Shown: positions 17,638-26,058 of the stretch, piece by piece
Layout: each line of letters starts with the position of its first letter
Position numbering within the stretch: the first letter of the stretch is position 1
Assembly (NCBI GenBank): GCA_963519305.1
Contig: CAUQMS010000018.1
Span: forward strand, 27,454-91,453
Origin: Ewingella sp963519305
Lineage (GTDB): Bacteria > Pseudomonadota > Gammaproteobacteria > Enterobacterales > Enterobacteriaceae
DNA length: 64,000 nucleotides
Reading direction: 5' to 3'
Translations under genes and position numbers: made by a program
Notes under the pieces: model-generated
Told to the model about the DNA's origin: nothing
Database searches by the model: none
The model's input: only the letters and a program-made list of their open reading frames with translations

Positions 17638-19229
17638 GCTTTCACAACCTTCTCATAAGGGCTGGTGCTCATGACGGTTAACACCATGCCGGAGATTTCA
17701 TGCCGGCAGGCCGCGGTCAGCGTCGGTTGCATCATGATGGCAAACGGACTGTTTTCCATATGTTTGTTCTGCAACTCTTCGTACAGTTTGATGCGGGTGG
17801 CCGGATCCGGTTCGTGCAGCGCTTTCTGGCTGAGATCGGAAATCGACTGATCCTGCCAGCTGCATCGCCATGCGAGGGTACGGCTTTTAGTTTTGTCGGT
17901 GTTATCCGGGTTGCTGCAGAAAGCTTCGGCATTGGAGTTCGGATCAAAATAGTCCGCGCCCCATTGGGTGAAGGCTAACTGCTGCTGCCGGGCGCGCATT
18001 TTAGTCAGTACCTGACGGCTTTCGGCGGCCAGTAAGGTCACCTTTATACCGATTTCGGCCAGGTTCGACTGCAATGCCTGCACGATATCGGCCTGCGGCG
18101 AAGAGGAGTAGTGATCAAGCGTGATGTCAAAACCGTCCGGGAAACCGGCTTCGGCCATCAGCGCTTTGGCTTTAGCCACATCCCGCTTATACATGATGGT
18201 ATTCACCGCCGCAGGGAAACCTTCAGGCAGGAAGCTCTGATGCACTTTATGGGTCAGCGGCACAATATGCTGCTGGATGCCGTCGTAATCGATAGCCCAT
18301 TTGATCGCCTGCCACACCTGCGGTTTGGACAGATTAGGGTGTGCGGTATTGGCGGAAAGCATCATGGTACCGGCGATGCCTTTGCGCACCAGCGTGAAGT
18401 TTTTATCGTCAACCAGCGGACGCAGTTGCTCGGTGTTCAGGTCACGGGCAATATCGATATCGCCCTTTTTCAGCATCAGCAGTTGCGCAGAAGGATCGAC
18501 GATATGGCGCAGGATGATGCGCTGAATTTTACCGGCGTGCGGGTTGTTTTTATTGGTTTCCAGAATGACCGACTCACTGACTTTCCAGTCACGCAGTTTG
18601 AACGCACCGGAACCGGCGCTGTTTTTCTTCAGCCACGCATTGCCTAAATCGTCGCCCACCTGATTTGCCATGCAAGCGGATTTCTGCACGATACTGCCAA
18701 CGTTGGCGCTCAGGCAGTAAAGCAGGAAGGATTCAGACGCCGGATCGGCGGTTTTGATCACCAGCGTTTCGGCATCCGGCGCGCTGATAAAGCTCTCGAC
18801 GTTTTCTTTGGTGTAGCCGAACTGGTTAATGATGTAGGCCGGGCTTTTGTCCAGTTTCACTGAACGCTGTAAGGAGAACGCGGCGTCTTCGGCAGTGACC
18901 GGTTTACCGTCGGCCCATTTGGCTTTCGGGTCCAGTTTAAAGGTGAAGGTTTTCATGTCCGGTGAGGCGGTCCAGGATATGGCCAAATCGCCTTCGATTT
19001 CATCAGGGGAAGCCAGCTTTGGTTTCACCAGTTGCTGATAGATATTGCCGGTGATCTCGCTGCCAACCGATTCAAAGCCTTCGTGTGGATCAAGGCTGGT
19101 GATGATATCGAGTTTGATAGCCATCACTAATATAGAGGTTGGGGTGGCCGCGAAAACGGGTTCAAAGCTCAGATAGGACAGAACAGGAACGGCTGCAAAA
19201 CCGGTAACAAATTGACGTCTGGTAACCAT
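17634..19229 (-). CDS. Peptide ABC transporter periplasmic binding protein (family 5)
   Basis: Substrate-binding protein of the DppA/OppA family, 531 residues. ATG 19229 is preceded by GGGAG; the N-terminus MVTRRQFVTGFAAVPVLSYLSFEPVFAA begins with a twin-arginine-like RRQF followed by a hydrophobic stretch and an AxA cleavage site near residue 27, so Tat export is possible. SBP_bac_5 landmarks are present: WTASPDMKTFTFKLDPKAKWADGKPVTAEDAAFSL near 70-105 and the paired Cys residues typical of peptide-binding members. First gene of the operon that ends with the D-aminopeptidase, so D-residue-containing di- or tripeptides are the likely ligands. This is an inference from context. Confidence 0.87.
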   Translation of the reverse strand: MVTRRQFVTGFAAVPVLSYLSFEPVFAATPTSILVMAIKLDIITSLDPHEGFESVGSEITGNIYQQLVKPKLASPDEIEGDLAISWTASPDMKTFTFKLDPKAKWADGKPVTAEDAAFSLQRSVKLDKSPAYIINQFGYTKENVESFISAPDAETLVIKTADPASESFLLYCLSANVGSIVQKSACMANQVGDDLGNAWLKKNSAGSGAFKLRDWKVSESVILETNKNNPHAGKIQRIILRHIVDPSAQLLMLKKGDIDIARDLNTEQLRPLVDDKNFTLVRKGIAGTMMLSANTAHPNLSKPQVWQAIKWAIDYDGIQQHIVPLTHKVHQSFLPEGFPAAVNTIMYKRDVAKAKALMAEAGFPDGFDITLDHYSSSPQADIVQALQSNLAEIGIKVTLLAAESRQVLTKMRARQQQLAFTQWGADYFDPNSNAEAFCSNPDNTDKTKSRTLAWRCSWQDQSISDLSQKALHEPDPATRIKLYEELQNKHMENSPFAIMMQPTLTAACRHEISGMVLTVMSTSPYEKVVKA

Positions 19230-19483
19230 AATAACTCCCATGATGTTGATAGTTAAATCAAAAATAGAAAATGAATCTGGCGAACCCTTGACTTGAAAGC
19301 ATGCTGGTGGTTTTAATTGAAAATCAGCCACGCGTTTAAAACGCTGCTTTGACATCTCAGAAAAACTAATCTGAAAATGTGGACACCTGGTCATCGGTAG
19401 TGCAGTAACGGGCGTTAAATGCACCGTGGACGAGCAAAATGTCAGCGGTTTTTGTCATGCTTAACCAAGGGTAGACCTTTTTT
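19230..19483. promoter_or_regulatory. Divergent promoter region, peptide importer / dipeptidase
   Basis: 254 bases between divergent starts. It must hold the promoters of the ABC operon and of the M19 dipeptidase. I see AT-rich segments but no operator with convincing symmetry, and no dedicated regulator gene adjoins it. Confidence 0.4.
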
Positions 19484-20596
19484 ATGAATAACGTAGCGCA
19501 CGGAACTGAAGCCTTAATCCCTGTTTTTGACGGACATAACGATGTTTTATTGCAACTTTGGAATGAACATCGCAAAGATCCGGCACAAGCTTTCCTTAAT
19601 GGTCCCGCCAGCGGGCAGATGGATTTGCCGCGCTGTCGTGAAGCAGGCTTTGCCGGCGGGCTTTTTGCCGCGTGGGTGCCGTCTCCACGCTTTGACTCTG
19701 CAAGTAGCGTGCCGGATCTGACTATCGACCCACGTTTTTTGTTGGAAGGTACTCAAAAACATGCGGATTTTTCTCCGACACCTTCTTTCGAATTTGCGCG
19801 TGATGTCACAATTGGCATGATGGCTTTTTTGCTGCGTATTGAAGCGCAGTCGCAGGGCGCGGTGAATATTTGCCGCAGCGCAAAAGAGATTCGTGGCGCG
19901 ATGCAAAATCAGGCATTAGCTGTAGTTATGCATATTGAAGGGGCGGAGGGCATCGATCCGGATCTCTACACGCTCGACGTGCTCTACCAGATGGGGCTAC
20001 GCACGCTCGGGCCGGTATGGAGTCGTCCGAACATCTTCGGCCACGGCGTACCTTTTAAATTCAACACCTCGCCAGATACCGGACCGGGGCTGACAGACCT
20101 TGGCGTGAAACTGGTTGAAGCCTGTAACCGCAAACGCATCATGGTGGACCTGTCGCATCTCAATGAAAAAGGCTTCTGGCAGGTGGCGGAGATTTCCAAC
20201 GCGCCGCTGGTGGCCAGCCACTCGAACGCATTTTCGCTCTGCGCACAGTCACGTAACCTGACCGACCGCCAGCTGGAAGCCATTAAAGAGACGCAGGGCT
20301 TTGTCGGTCTGAACTTCGCCACACCGTTCCTGCGGGCAGACGGCACGCGTGATGCGGATACCGGCACCGGCGACTATCTGCGCCATCTGGATTATCTGGT
20401 GGAAAAACTGGGTGAAGATCACGTGGGTTTTGGTTCAGATTTTGACGGCGCCTCAATGGCACCTTTTATGAAGGATGTGGGCGGTTTACCTGTGTTGATT
20501 AACGCCATGCGTGAGGCCGGTTATGGGGAAGCGTTGATCCGCAAGATTGCGCATAAGAACTGGATCAATGTGCTCGAAAGAACCTGGGGAGAATGA
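19484..20596 (+). CDS. M19-family dipeptidase (renal dipeptidase-like)
   Basis: Zinc dipeptidase of the membrane (renal) dipeptidase family, 370 residues. First metal pair His18 and Asp20 (FDGHNDV), bridging glutamate in HIEGAEG near residue 150, and histidines in VDLSHLNEKGF and VASHSNA. Bacterial members cleave dipeptides including those with a C-terminal D-residue. No signal peptide is visible, so the enzyme is cytoplasmic. It is divergent from the peptide importer operon and should act on its imports, complementing the N-terminal-directed D-aminopeptidase. The start ATG follows TAGACC and a T-rich spacer, a weak ribosome site, but the reading begins exactly at the family N-terminus. Confidence 0.87.
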   Translation: MNNVAHGTEALIPVFDGHNDVLLQLWNEHRKDPAQAFLNGPASGQMDLPRCREAGFAGGLFAAWVPSPRFDSASSVPDLTIDPRFLLEGTQKHADFSPTPSFEFARDVTIGMMAFLLRIEAQSQGAVNICRSAKEIRGAMQNQALAVVMHIEGAEGIDPDLYTLDVLYQMGLRTLGPVWSRPNIFGHGVPFKFNTSPDTGPGLTDLGVKLVEACNRKRIMVDLSHLNEKGFWQVAEISNAPLVASHSNAFSLCAQSRNLTDRQLEAIKETQGFVGLNFATPFLRADGTRDADTGTGDYLRHLDYLVEKLGEDHVGFGSDFDGASMAPFMKDVGGLPVLINAMREAGYGEALIRKIAHKNWINVLERTWGE

Positions 20597-20600
20597 AAAT

Positions 20601-20622
20601 TCCTCCCCTTAGCCGGGGAGGA
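20601..20622. terminator. Convergent hairpin terminator
   Basis: TCCTCCCC and GGGGAGGA pair across a six-base loop between the converging M19 dipeptidase and uxuA. No strong T tract follows on either strand, so efficiency is uncertain. Confidence 0.55.
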
Positions 20623-20630
20623 TACCGATA

Positions 20631-21815
20631 TTACTCAGCAAACAGTGTCTGCTTCAATGCACGTTCAACGCCGCGCAGTTCAGCCAACCCTCTGAGACGA
20701 CCAATCGCCGAATAACCGGGGTTGGTCTTTTTATGCAGATCGTCGAGCATCTGATGGCCGTGGTCCGGGCGCATCGGAATAGGGCGCAGATTGCCCGCAC
20801 GCTGACGCTTCTGTTCTTCGGTCAGAATCGCTTTGATCACTGCCACCATATCCACATCACCGTCCAGATGGTCAGCCTCATGGAAGCTGCCCGGCGTGGC
20901 TTCGCGCCGGGTGGCGCGCAGGTGGATAAAATGCACGCGGTCAGCAAAGGTGGTCATCATCTTCACCAGATCGTTATCTTCGCGCACGCCGTAAGAGCCG
21001 GTGCAGAAACAGAATCCGTTGTGAATGCTGTCTGCGGTCTCTTTCAGCCACTGCATGTCTTCGATGGTCGACACAATACGCGGCAGACCAAGAATAGGGC
21101 GCGGCGGGTCATCCGGATGTACGGCCAGTTTCAGCCCGTGCTGCTCGGCCACCGGCACGATGCTGCGCAGGAAGTGCGCCATGTTTTCGCGCAGTTTGGC
21201 TTTGTCGATACCGTCGTAGGTCGCCAGACGGGCGCGGAACTGGTCCAGCGTGTAACCCTCTTCAGCGCCCGGCAAACCGGCAATAATGTTGGCAGTCAGC
21301 GTCTCTTTTTCCGCGTCGCTCATCGCTTTAAAGTAGGCCGCAGCCTGTGCCTGCTCGTCGGCAGAGTAATACTCTTTTGCTCCTTCGCGTTGCAGCAGGT
21401 GCAATTCGAAAGCGGCAAAGGCGATGTGGTCAAAACGCAGGGCGCGCGAACCGTCCGGCAGCAGATAGCCCAGATCGGTGCGGGTCCAGTCCAGAACCGG
21501 CATGAAGTTGTAGCAGACCGTATCAATGCCACAGGCCGCCAGATTACGGATAGACTGCTGGTAATTGGCGATATGCTTTTCGACGTCACCGCTGCGGGTT
21601 TTGATCTCTTCATGCACCGGGATACTTTCCACCACCGACCACACCAGATTTTTCGCTGCCAGTTCGGCCTGACGTTTTTTAATTTCTTCAACCGGCCAGA
21701 CTTCGCCATTAGCAATATGATGCAGGGCGGTCACTACGCCGGTTGCTCCAGCCTGTCTTACATCATCCAGTGAAACCGGATCTTTCGGGCCATACCAGCG
21801 CCATGTTTGTTCCAT
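20631..21815 (-). CDS. uxuA: D-mannonate dehydratase
   Basis: UxuA dehydrates D-mannonate to 2-keto-3-deoxy-D-gluconate in glucuronate catabolism. The 394-residue length and the N-terminus MEQTWRWYGPKDPVSLDDVRQAGATGVVTALHHI match E. coli UxuA, and the family segments LAVHPDDPPRPILGLPRIVS and PMRPDHGHQ carry the metal-binding histidine and aspartate residues. It is the second gene after an MFS carrier (95-base gap) and is controlled from the region shared with a divergent GntR regulator. The usual partner uxuB (fructuronate reductase) is absent from the window, so mannonate must be taken up directly or be made by an enzyme encoded elsewhere. Confidence 0.93.
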   Translation of the reverse strand: MEQTWRWYGPKDPVSLDDVRQAGATGVVTALHHIANGEVWPVEEIKKRQAELAAKNLVWSVVESIPVHEEIKTRSGDVEKHIANYQQSIRNLAACGIDTVCYNFMPVLDWTRTDLGYLLPDGSRALRFDHIAFAAFELHLLQREGAKEYYSADEQAQAAAYFKAMSDAEKETLTANIIAGLPGAEEGYTLDQFRARLATYDGIDKAKLRENMAHFLRSIVPVAEQHGLKLAVHPDDPPRPILGLPRIVSTIEDMQWLKETADSIHNGFCFCTGSYGVREDNDLVKMMTTFADRVHFIHLRATRREATPGSFHEADHLDGDVDMVAVIKAILTEEQKRQRAGNLRPIPMRPDHGHQMLDDLHKKTNPGYSAIGRLRGLAELRGVERALKQTLFAE

Positions 21816-21910
21816 GTGAAACTCCTTGTGCTCAAATGTGTGTGCTTAGCTTTAACCAATATTTCAAACAATAAAAAGTTCAGACAATCAGTGTTACAGA
21901 CAATAAAGGG

Positions 21911-23218
21911 CTATTCAGCCGACTCGATCGGATCCTTGACGATAAAGAAGTAAGAAAGTGCGCCCGCGAAGGTCACGCAGGAACAGACCACCAGCGCCCA
22001 GTTAAATGATCCGGTGGTATCCAGAACCCAGCCGGTGATAATCGGTGCGAAGGAGGCAAAAATGAAACTGCCGAAGTTCTGAATGCTGCTGACCGACGCG
22101 ACCATGCGTGACGGGGAGATGACCTGCACCAGACCCCACGCGGACGTACCGGCAAAGTGAATAAAGAACAGTGCCATACTGATAAATGCCACGGCCATTG
22201 CAGTGCTGCTTGACTGGATAACCAGCAGGGTGCAGGCGGCAGAGCAGACCAGCCCGAAGCAGATCAGCGCCTTGCGGCTTTTCAGCAGTGAGTACCCTTT
22301 GTTAGCCAGTTTGTCGGCAACAACGCCGTTGACCAGCATACCGAGCGAACCAAACAGGAACGGGATTGCCGCCACCCAGCCGGTATTTGCCAGACTCAGG
22401 CCGCGTTCCGCCTGCAAGTAACCCGGTAACCACGCCAGATAGAGCCAGCCGGTGTAGTTAACGCCGCTGAAACCTAAAATCATGCCCCAGACGGTGCGGC
22501 GTTTGAACAGCGAACCCCATTCGGCAAAGCTCAGACGCGTTTTGGCGGTCGGTTTGCTGCCTTCGTCCAGATAGGCCTGATCTTCTGCGCTGAGGTTCAT
22601 CTGGTCGCGGTTGCGGTACCAAGCGTACCAGCAGATGGCGACGGCAATCCCGGCCACGCCGATGATCACAAACATCATGCGCCAGCCAAATGCCAGCATG
22701 AGTGCCACCAGAATCGGCGGGGCGAAAGCCTGTCCGAGCGTGGTCGATGAGTTAAAGATGCCCATCGGCAGGCCGCGTTTTTTGACGTTAAACCAGTCGT
22801 TGACCACTTTCACGCCGCTTGGCATAAACGGCGCTTCGCCGATGCCCAGACCAATGCGCAGCATAATAAAGTGACTGAAACTGTTTACGCTACCTGCCAG
22901 TGCCTGCATGGCTGACCAGAACAGCAGGCCACCGCCGAGAACAACGCGCGGACCGAAGCGGTCCAGCAGGATGCCGCTCGGCAACTGTGAAATCCCGTAA
23001 GAGAGCGAGAAGGCCGAGAGCAGGAAACCAAACTCGGTGGCCGACAGGCCGAGATCCGCACGGATAGCCTGATTAGCAATCGACAGTGAACCGCGGTCGA
23101 GAAAGTTAATGATCCCGGCTAAAAACAGCAGGGTGAGTGAAATAGTCTGGATACGTTTAATCTTTTGCGATCTGGCGATGTTTTGCGGCAGAGCCTGTTC
23201 AATAGACGATGAAGACAT
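21911..23218 (-). CDS. MFS sugar-acid transporter (ACS family)
   Basis: Twelve-helix major facilitator of the anion:cation symporter family, which includes hexuronate (ExuT), glucarate and galactonate carriers. ATG 23218 has AAGGACCTGCT ahead of it. Motifs seen include NFLDRGSLSIANQAIRADLG after helix 1, the loop 2-3 motif LDRFGPR, and RIGLGIGEAPFMPSGVKVVNDWF in helices 4-5 as in GudP/DgoT proteins. Being first in the operon with uxuA, it probably imports a hexuronate or hexonate such as mannonate or glucuronate. Which acid cannot be read from sequence. Confidence 0.87.
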   Translation of the reverse strand: MSSSSIEQALPQNIARSQKIKRIQTISLTLLFLAGIINFLDRGSLSIANQAIRADLGLSATEFGFLLSAFSLSYGISQLPSGILLDRFGPRVVLGGGLLFWSAMQALAGSVNSFSHFIMLRIGLGIGEAPFMPSGVKVVNDWFNVKKRGLPMGIFNSSTTLGQAFAPPILVALMLAFGWRMMFVIIGVAGIAVAICWYAWYRNRDQMNLSAEDQAYLDEGSKPTAKTRLSFAEWGSLFKRRTVWGMILGFSGVNYTGWLYLAWLPGYLQAERGLSLANTGWVAAIPFLFGSLGMLVNGVVADKLANKGYSLLKSRKALICFGLVCSAACTLLVIQSSSTAMAVAFISMALFFIHFAGTSAWGLVQVISPSRMVASVSSIQNFGSFIFASFAPIITGWVLDTTGSFNWALVVCSCVTFAGALSYFFIVKDPIESAE

Positions 23219-23506
23219 AGCAGGTCCTTTCATAGGGCGGATATCATCAATAGTCCTGCGCGGTTCTGGTGAAAAATGCGCAATCTGTGACATCACTAGT
23301 TTTAGTTTTCTTGACGCCGTGCAGGTTGGAAGTCCAATCTACAAACGTTGCATGGTCAGGTGGTAGGGTGGTCAGGCCACCTGACCGGTACATCATTCAG
23401 CATGAAAAGGATCATTAATGTGATCTGCTTTGCAATTTTCGGATCGACAGAATTTTTTGTATGCTACCTGCCGTCCAGAGAAACAGGCTTCAGCCGGAGA
23501 ATAAGA
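23219..23506. promoter_or_regulatory. Divergent promoter region, MFS-uxuA / GntR regulator
   Basis: 288 bases. At 23354-23386 there is a nested set of symmetric elements: GGTCAGGTGG (23354-23363) pairs exactly with CCACCTGACC (23377-23386), and GGTCAGG (23370-23376) also pairs with CCTGACC (23380-23386). TGGTCAGGCCA inside it resembles the TGGT-N3-ACCA pattern of FadR-type GntR regulators, so the regulator at 23507 is the probable ligand. Confidence 0.55.
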
Positions 23507-24193
23507 ATGGAATTACCAACCCTGAAAGTGGAAAGGCTGTACCGCCAGATTTCAAATGTTCTGATCAACTGCATTAAGAGTGGTCAGTTTGCGCCGGGTG
23601 AGATGATCCCCTCCGAGCGCGATTTATCCAAACAGCTGGGCGTCAGCCGCTCGTCGATTCGTGAAGCGCTGATTGCGCTGGAGATCACCGGCTGGATTGA
23701 GATCCGCACCGGCAACGGTGTGTATGTCAGCAACCCGCTCCCGCTGCAACCGGTGACGCAGAGCGAGGAAGAGTTCAGCCTGCAATCGCTCATCAAGGCG
23801 CGCCAGATTTATGAATGCACCACGGCTGAACTGGCCGCGCTAAACGGTACCGACGATCAGCGTGAAAAACTGGCAGAAATCAACCACGAACTGACGCAGC
23901 TCAACATCAACAACGACGCGTTTCTGGAAGAGGACCGCCGTTTTCACCTGATGATCAGTGAAATGACCGGCAACGAAGTGCTGCGCGATATGATGGAGTA
24001 CCTGTGGGACAAACGTAACTCCCGCCGCTTCGTGCGTCTGGAAACCCACTACACCGACACCGATTTCGCCCGCGAAATGAACACCGATCATCAGGCCATC
24101 ACCGACGCCATTTTGGCAAGAGATGCGCAGGGCGCAAGGGTGGCGATGCAGGGGCATCTGCAACATGTGTATGATCGGTTATTTAGCGAATAA
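23507..24193 (+). CDS. GntR/FadR-family regulator (ExuR/UxuR-like)
   Basis: 228-residue regulator with a winged helix-turn-helix (MELPTLKVERLYRQISNVL, then PSERDLSKQLGVSRSSIREALIALE at about 32-56) and an all-helical FCD effector domain (about 85-220) with the metal/effector-site residues of FadR-subfamily proteins (EEDRRFHLMI, TDHQAITDAI). ATG 23507 has CCGGAGAATAAG ahead of it; longer readings add a hydrophobic leader unlike any GntR protein. It is divergent from the MFS-uxuA operon and by analogy with UxuR/ExuR should repress it until a uronate-derived inducer is present. It is about 30 residues shorter than E. coli UxuR. Confidence 0.85.
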   Translation: MELPTLKVERLYRQISNVLINCIKSGQFAPGEMIPSERDLSKQLGVSRSSIREALIALEITGWIEIRTGNGVYVSNPLPLQPVTQSEEEFSLQSLIKARQIYECTTAELAALNGTDDQREKLAEINHELTQLNINNDAFLEEDRRFHLMISEMTGNEVLRDMMEYLWDKRNSRRFVRLETHYTDTDFAREMNTDHQAITDAILARDAQGARVAMQGHLQHVYDRLFSE

Positions 24194-24642
24194 CGGGCGC
24201 CTGGGCTGCTGCCCGAACCCGCTCTTAAATCTTTAAATTCAAATTCAAATTCAAGGTCGTGGGCGTCGGCCCACACCGACCAGGGGAGGCGTAAACGCGC
24301 CTCCTTTGGGACAATATGGGCGTTAGCCTTCCTATCGTATTGATAATATTGATTTACAATTATTGTCATTGGTTTTATATCCTCTTTTTTATCCTGCAAT
24401 TCCCCGCTGATAATCTCACCCTCTCTTTTTGGTATTTCACTACTTAAACCGCACCAAACGTTCAAGTTATTAATGAAACGTTTAATTTCACTGGTCAATT
24501 AGTACCGTGAAATTGATAGACATTCAGTATTATTCCCACTCTATTTGTAGGTGTATTTTATGCATCTATGAATATACACATGAGGGGTGAGTAAGAAATG
24601 GGTTACATCTTACCTAGCCGATGAAAAATAAGGGATTATAAA
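24194..24642. other. Intergenic region with repeat copy and AT-rich leader
   Basis: 449 bases between the GntR regulator and the PAAR gene. The first third is a copy of the intergenic repeat family. From about 24340 the DNA turns AT-rich, continuous with the PAAR gene. GTGTAT at 24551-24556 and ATACAC at 24574-24579 form an inverted pair about 65 bases before the PAAR start, a possible regulatory site. No gene is seen. Confidence 0.5.
24225..24310 (+). repeat. Intergenic repeat family, copy A
   Basis: Order of parts: TTAAATC and AAATTC short tandem units (24225-24253), then CAAGGTCGTGGGC, a GTGGGC/GCCCAC inverted pair, CACCGACCAG, and a GGAGGCG-TAAACG-CGCCTCC hairpin. The block from TTCAAGG to CGACCAG is identical to the copy at 63953-63988. 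It begins about 30 bases after the regulator's stop codon. Confidence 0.8.
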
Positions 24643-26058
24643 ATGGCGATTGGATATTTTATTAGACTTGGTGACAAAACATCTTGTGGCGGAAGCGTTT
24701 TACAAGCCTCAAGTACAATCATACATCATGGTTTAGAGGTTGCCCGAGTCGGTGATAGGGTGAGTTGTGGGAAAGATGGCGGCATATATCATATTGCAGG
24801 AGGTATACAAGGTTACATAGCGATGGGCCTATCGTGTGCCGGAACGCTAGATAGCTTTAGCACATGCTCGTGTAGAGCCAGACTTTATGCCAGTGAATTC
24901 AGCGCCACCTATGAGAAAATAGAACAGTCTGCACCGAAAATTGTTGCAGCTACAGCGGTTCCGGTTGCGGCCATGCCTGCGAGTAGTGAGCCAGTACAAC
25001 ACGCGCAATCAGCTAAGAAACCAAAAGCAGAAGAACCTAAGCGCGAACCTATAGATGCAGGGTTTTGCATTGTTGACCTTCCTTCTAACGTGATGGATTT
25101 CGGCAATTATTTATTTTATAACCCTGTTAAAGGTGCAAGAGAACTTTATGACTCATTAAATGGTAGTGGGCCTCTCAAAAAAGGTTCCATTCTTCTATTA
25201 GTTGATCCTGAGAAACAAGACCCGCACCAAATTGAAACGTTGAAAAAAGCGAAAGTTAAAGTTGATAAGGCATTAGCGGAACTGAATCCTGAAGAGGCAG
25301 ATTTCCTTTATAGACATAAAGATGTGATTGACGCATTCACGGCAAAGGGAAGCCTAATTCTTGGAACAGTTTCTGAGGTCGCTGGAAAATACTGTGAAGA
25401 AATTGAAAAAACTTTAAAATCAATAGAAGAAACATACAAAAATGCCTACCTAACAAGAGGCATGTTAATCGGTGAGCAATTTTATGTAGAACGAGAAATT
25501 CAATTTAAAAAATTAAACCTCTTACTTACTGACTTCATGAAATATAAATTAGGCATGAGACAATACAATGACCTCAGAAAAGCACTAGGTCTATCTAGCC
25601 GTAGTATAATGCACAAGTGGAATCAATCAGGAGTGAGTGAAATTGAAGGATATGCAACATATATTGATAAGTCTGCTAAGTTGATAAAAGCCATGAAGAA
25701 ACTAGGCTACATTGGTATTGCTTTCGACTTTGGCAATACAACGAATAAAGTCTATGATGCATGTTCAACTGGAAGAGAGTCGGAATGTGTAAGGGCATCT
25801 TTTATCGAGTATAGTAAATTTGCTGGAACACAAGCTCTAAGTTTGGCCGGTAGTGCGATAGGTACAGGTCTATCAGGCGCAACATGTATGTGGACATTAG
25901 GTTTAGCAACTAGTGAGATTGGCGGAGTAGGAGCATTATTATGTTCTGCGGTTGGTGTTACAGGCGGAATATTTGGTGGAGAGGTTTTAGGTTCTGTCGG
26001 TGAGGATATTGGTAGTGCTGCTGGAGAAAAAATATACGAGGCTTTCTACAATGAGTAA
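24643..26058 (+). CDS. PAAR-domain protein, candidate type VI secretion effector
   Basis: 471-residue protein with an N-terminal PAAR domain (residues 1-85: RLGDKTSCGGSVL, then ARVGDRVSC and SCAGTLDSFSTCSC), which caps the VgrG spike of the type VI system. An Ala/Pro/Lys-rich linker follows (86-137), then a charged helical region (180-355) and a C-terminal stretch of glycine-rich hydrophobic segments (about 395-465: LSLAGSAIGTGLSG, GGVGALLCSAVGVTGGIFGG) that looks membrane-inserting. A pore-forming or membrane-active toxin is my inference; I do not recognise the toxin family. The gene is AT-rich against GC-rich neighbours, with no vgrG, hcp or EagR gene nearby. Its stop overlaps the next start by eight bases, as expected of an effector-immunity pair. 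Confidence 0.8.
   Translation: MAIGYFIRLGDKTSCGGSVLQASSTIIHHGLEVARVGDRVSCGKDGGIYHIAGGIQGYIAMGLSCAGTLDSFSTCSCRARLYASEFSATYEKIEQSAPKIVAATAVPVAAMPASSEPVQHAQSAKKPKAEEPKREPIDAGFCIVDLPSNVMDFGNYLFYNPVKGARELYDSLNGSGPLKKGSILLLVDPEKQDPHQIETLKKAKVKVDKALAELNPEEADFLYRHKDVIDAFTAKGSLILGTVSEVAGKYCEEIEKTLKSIEETYKNAYLTRGMLIGEQFYVEREIQFKKLNLLLTDFMKYKLGMRQYNDLRKALGLSSRSIMHKWNQSGVSEIEGYATYIDKSAKLIKAMKKLGYIGIAFDFGNTTNKVYDACSTGRESECVRASFIEYSKFAGTQALSLAGSAIGTGLSGATCMWTLGLATSEIGGVGALLCSAVGVTGGIFGGEVLGSVGEDIGSAAGEKIYEAFYNE

Noticed and set aside
20733..21773. Long plus-strand frame antisense to uxuA
   Set aside because: uxuA is a full-length recognised gene on the other strand; the antisense product shows no family motif.
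24091..24498. Minus-strand frame over the regulator 3' end and repeat copy A
   Set aside because: It translates the repeat and antisense of the regulator, including Glu/Phe runs from AAATTC units.
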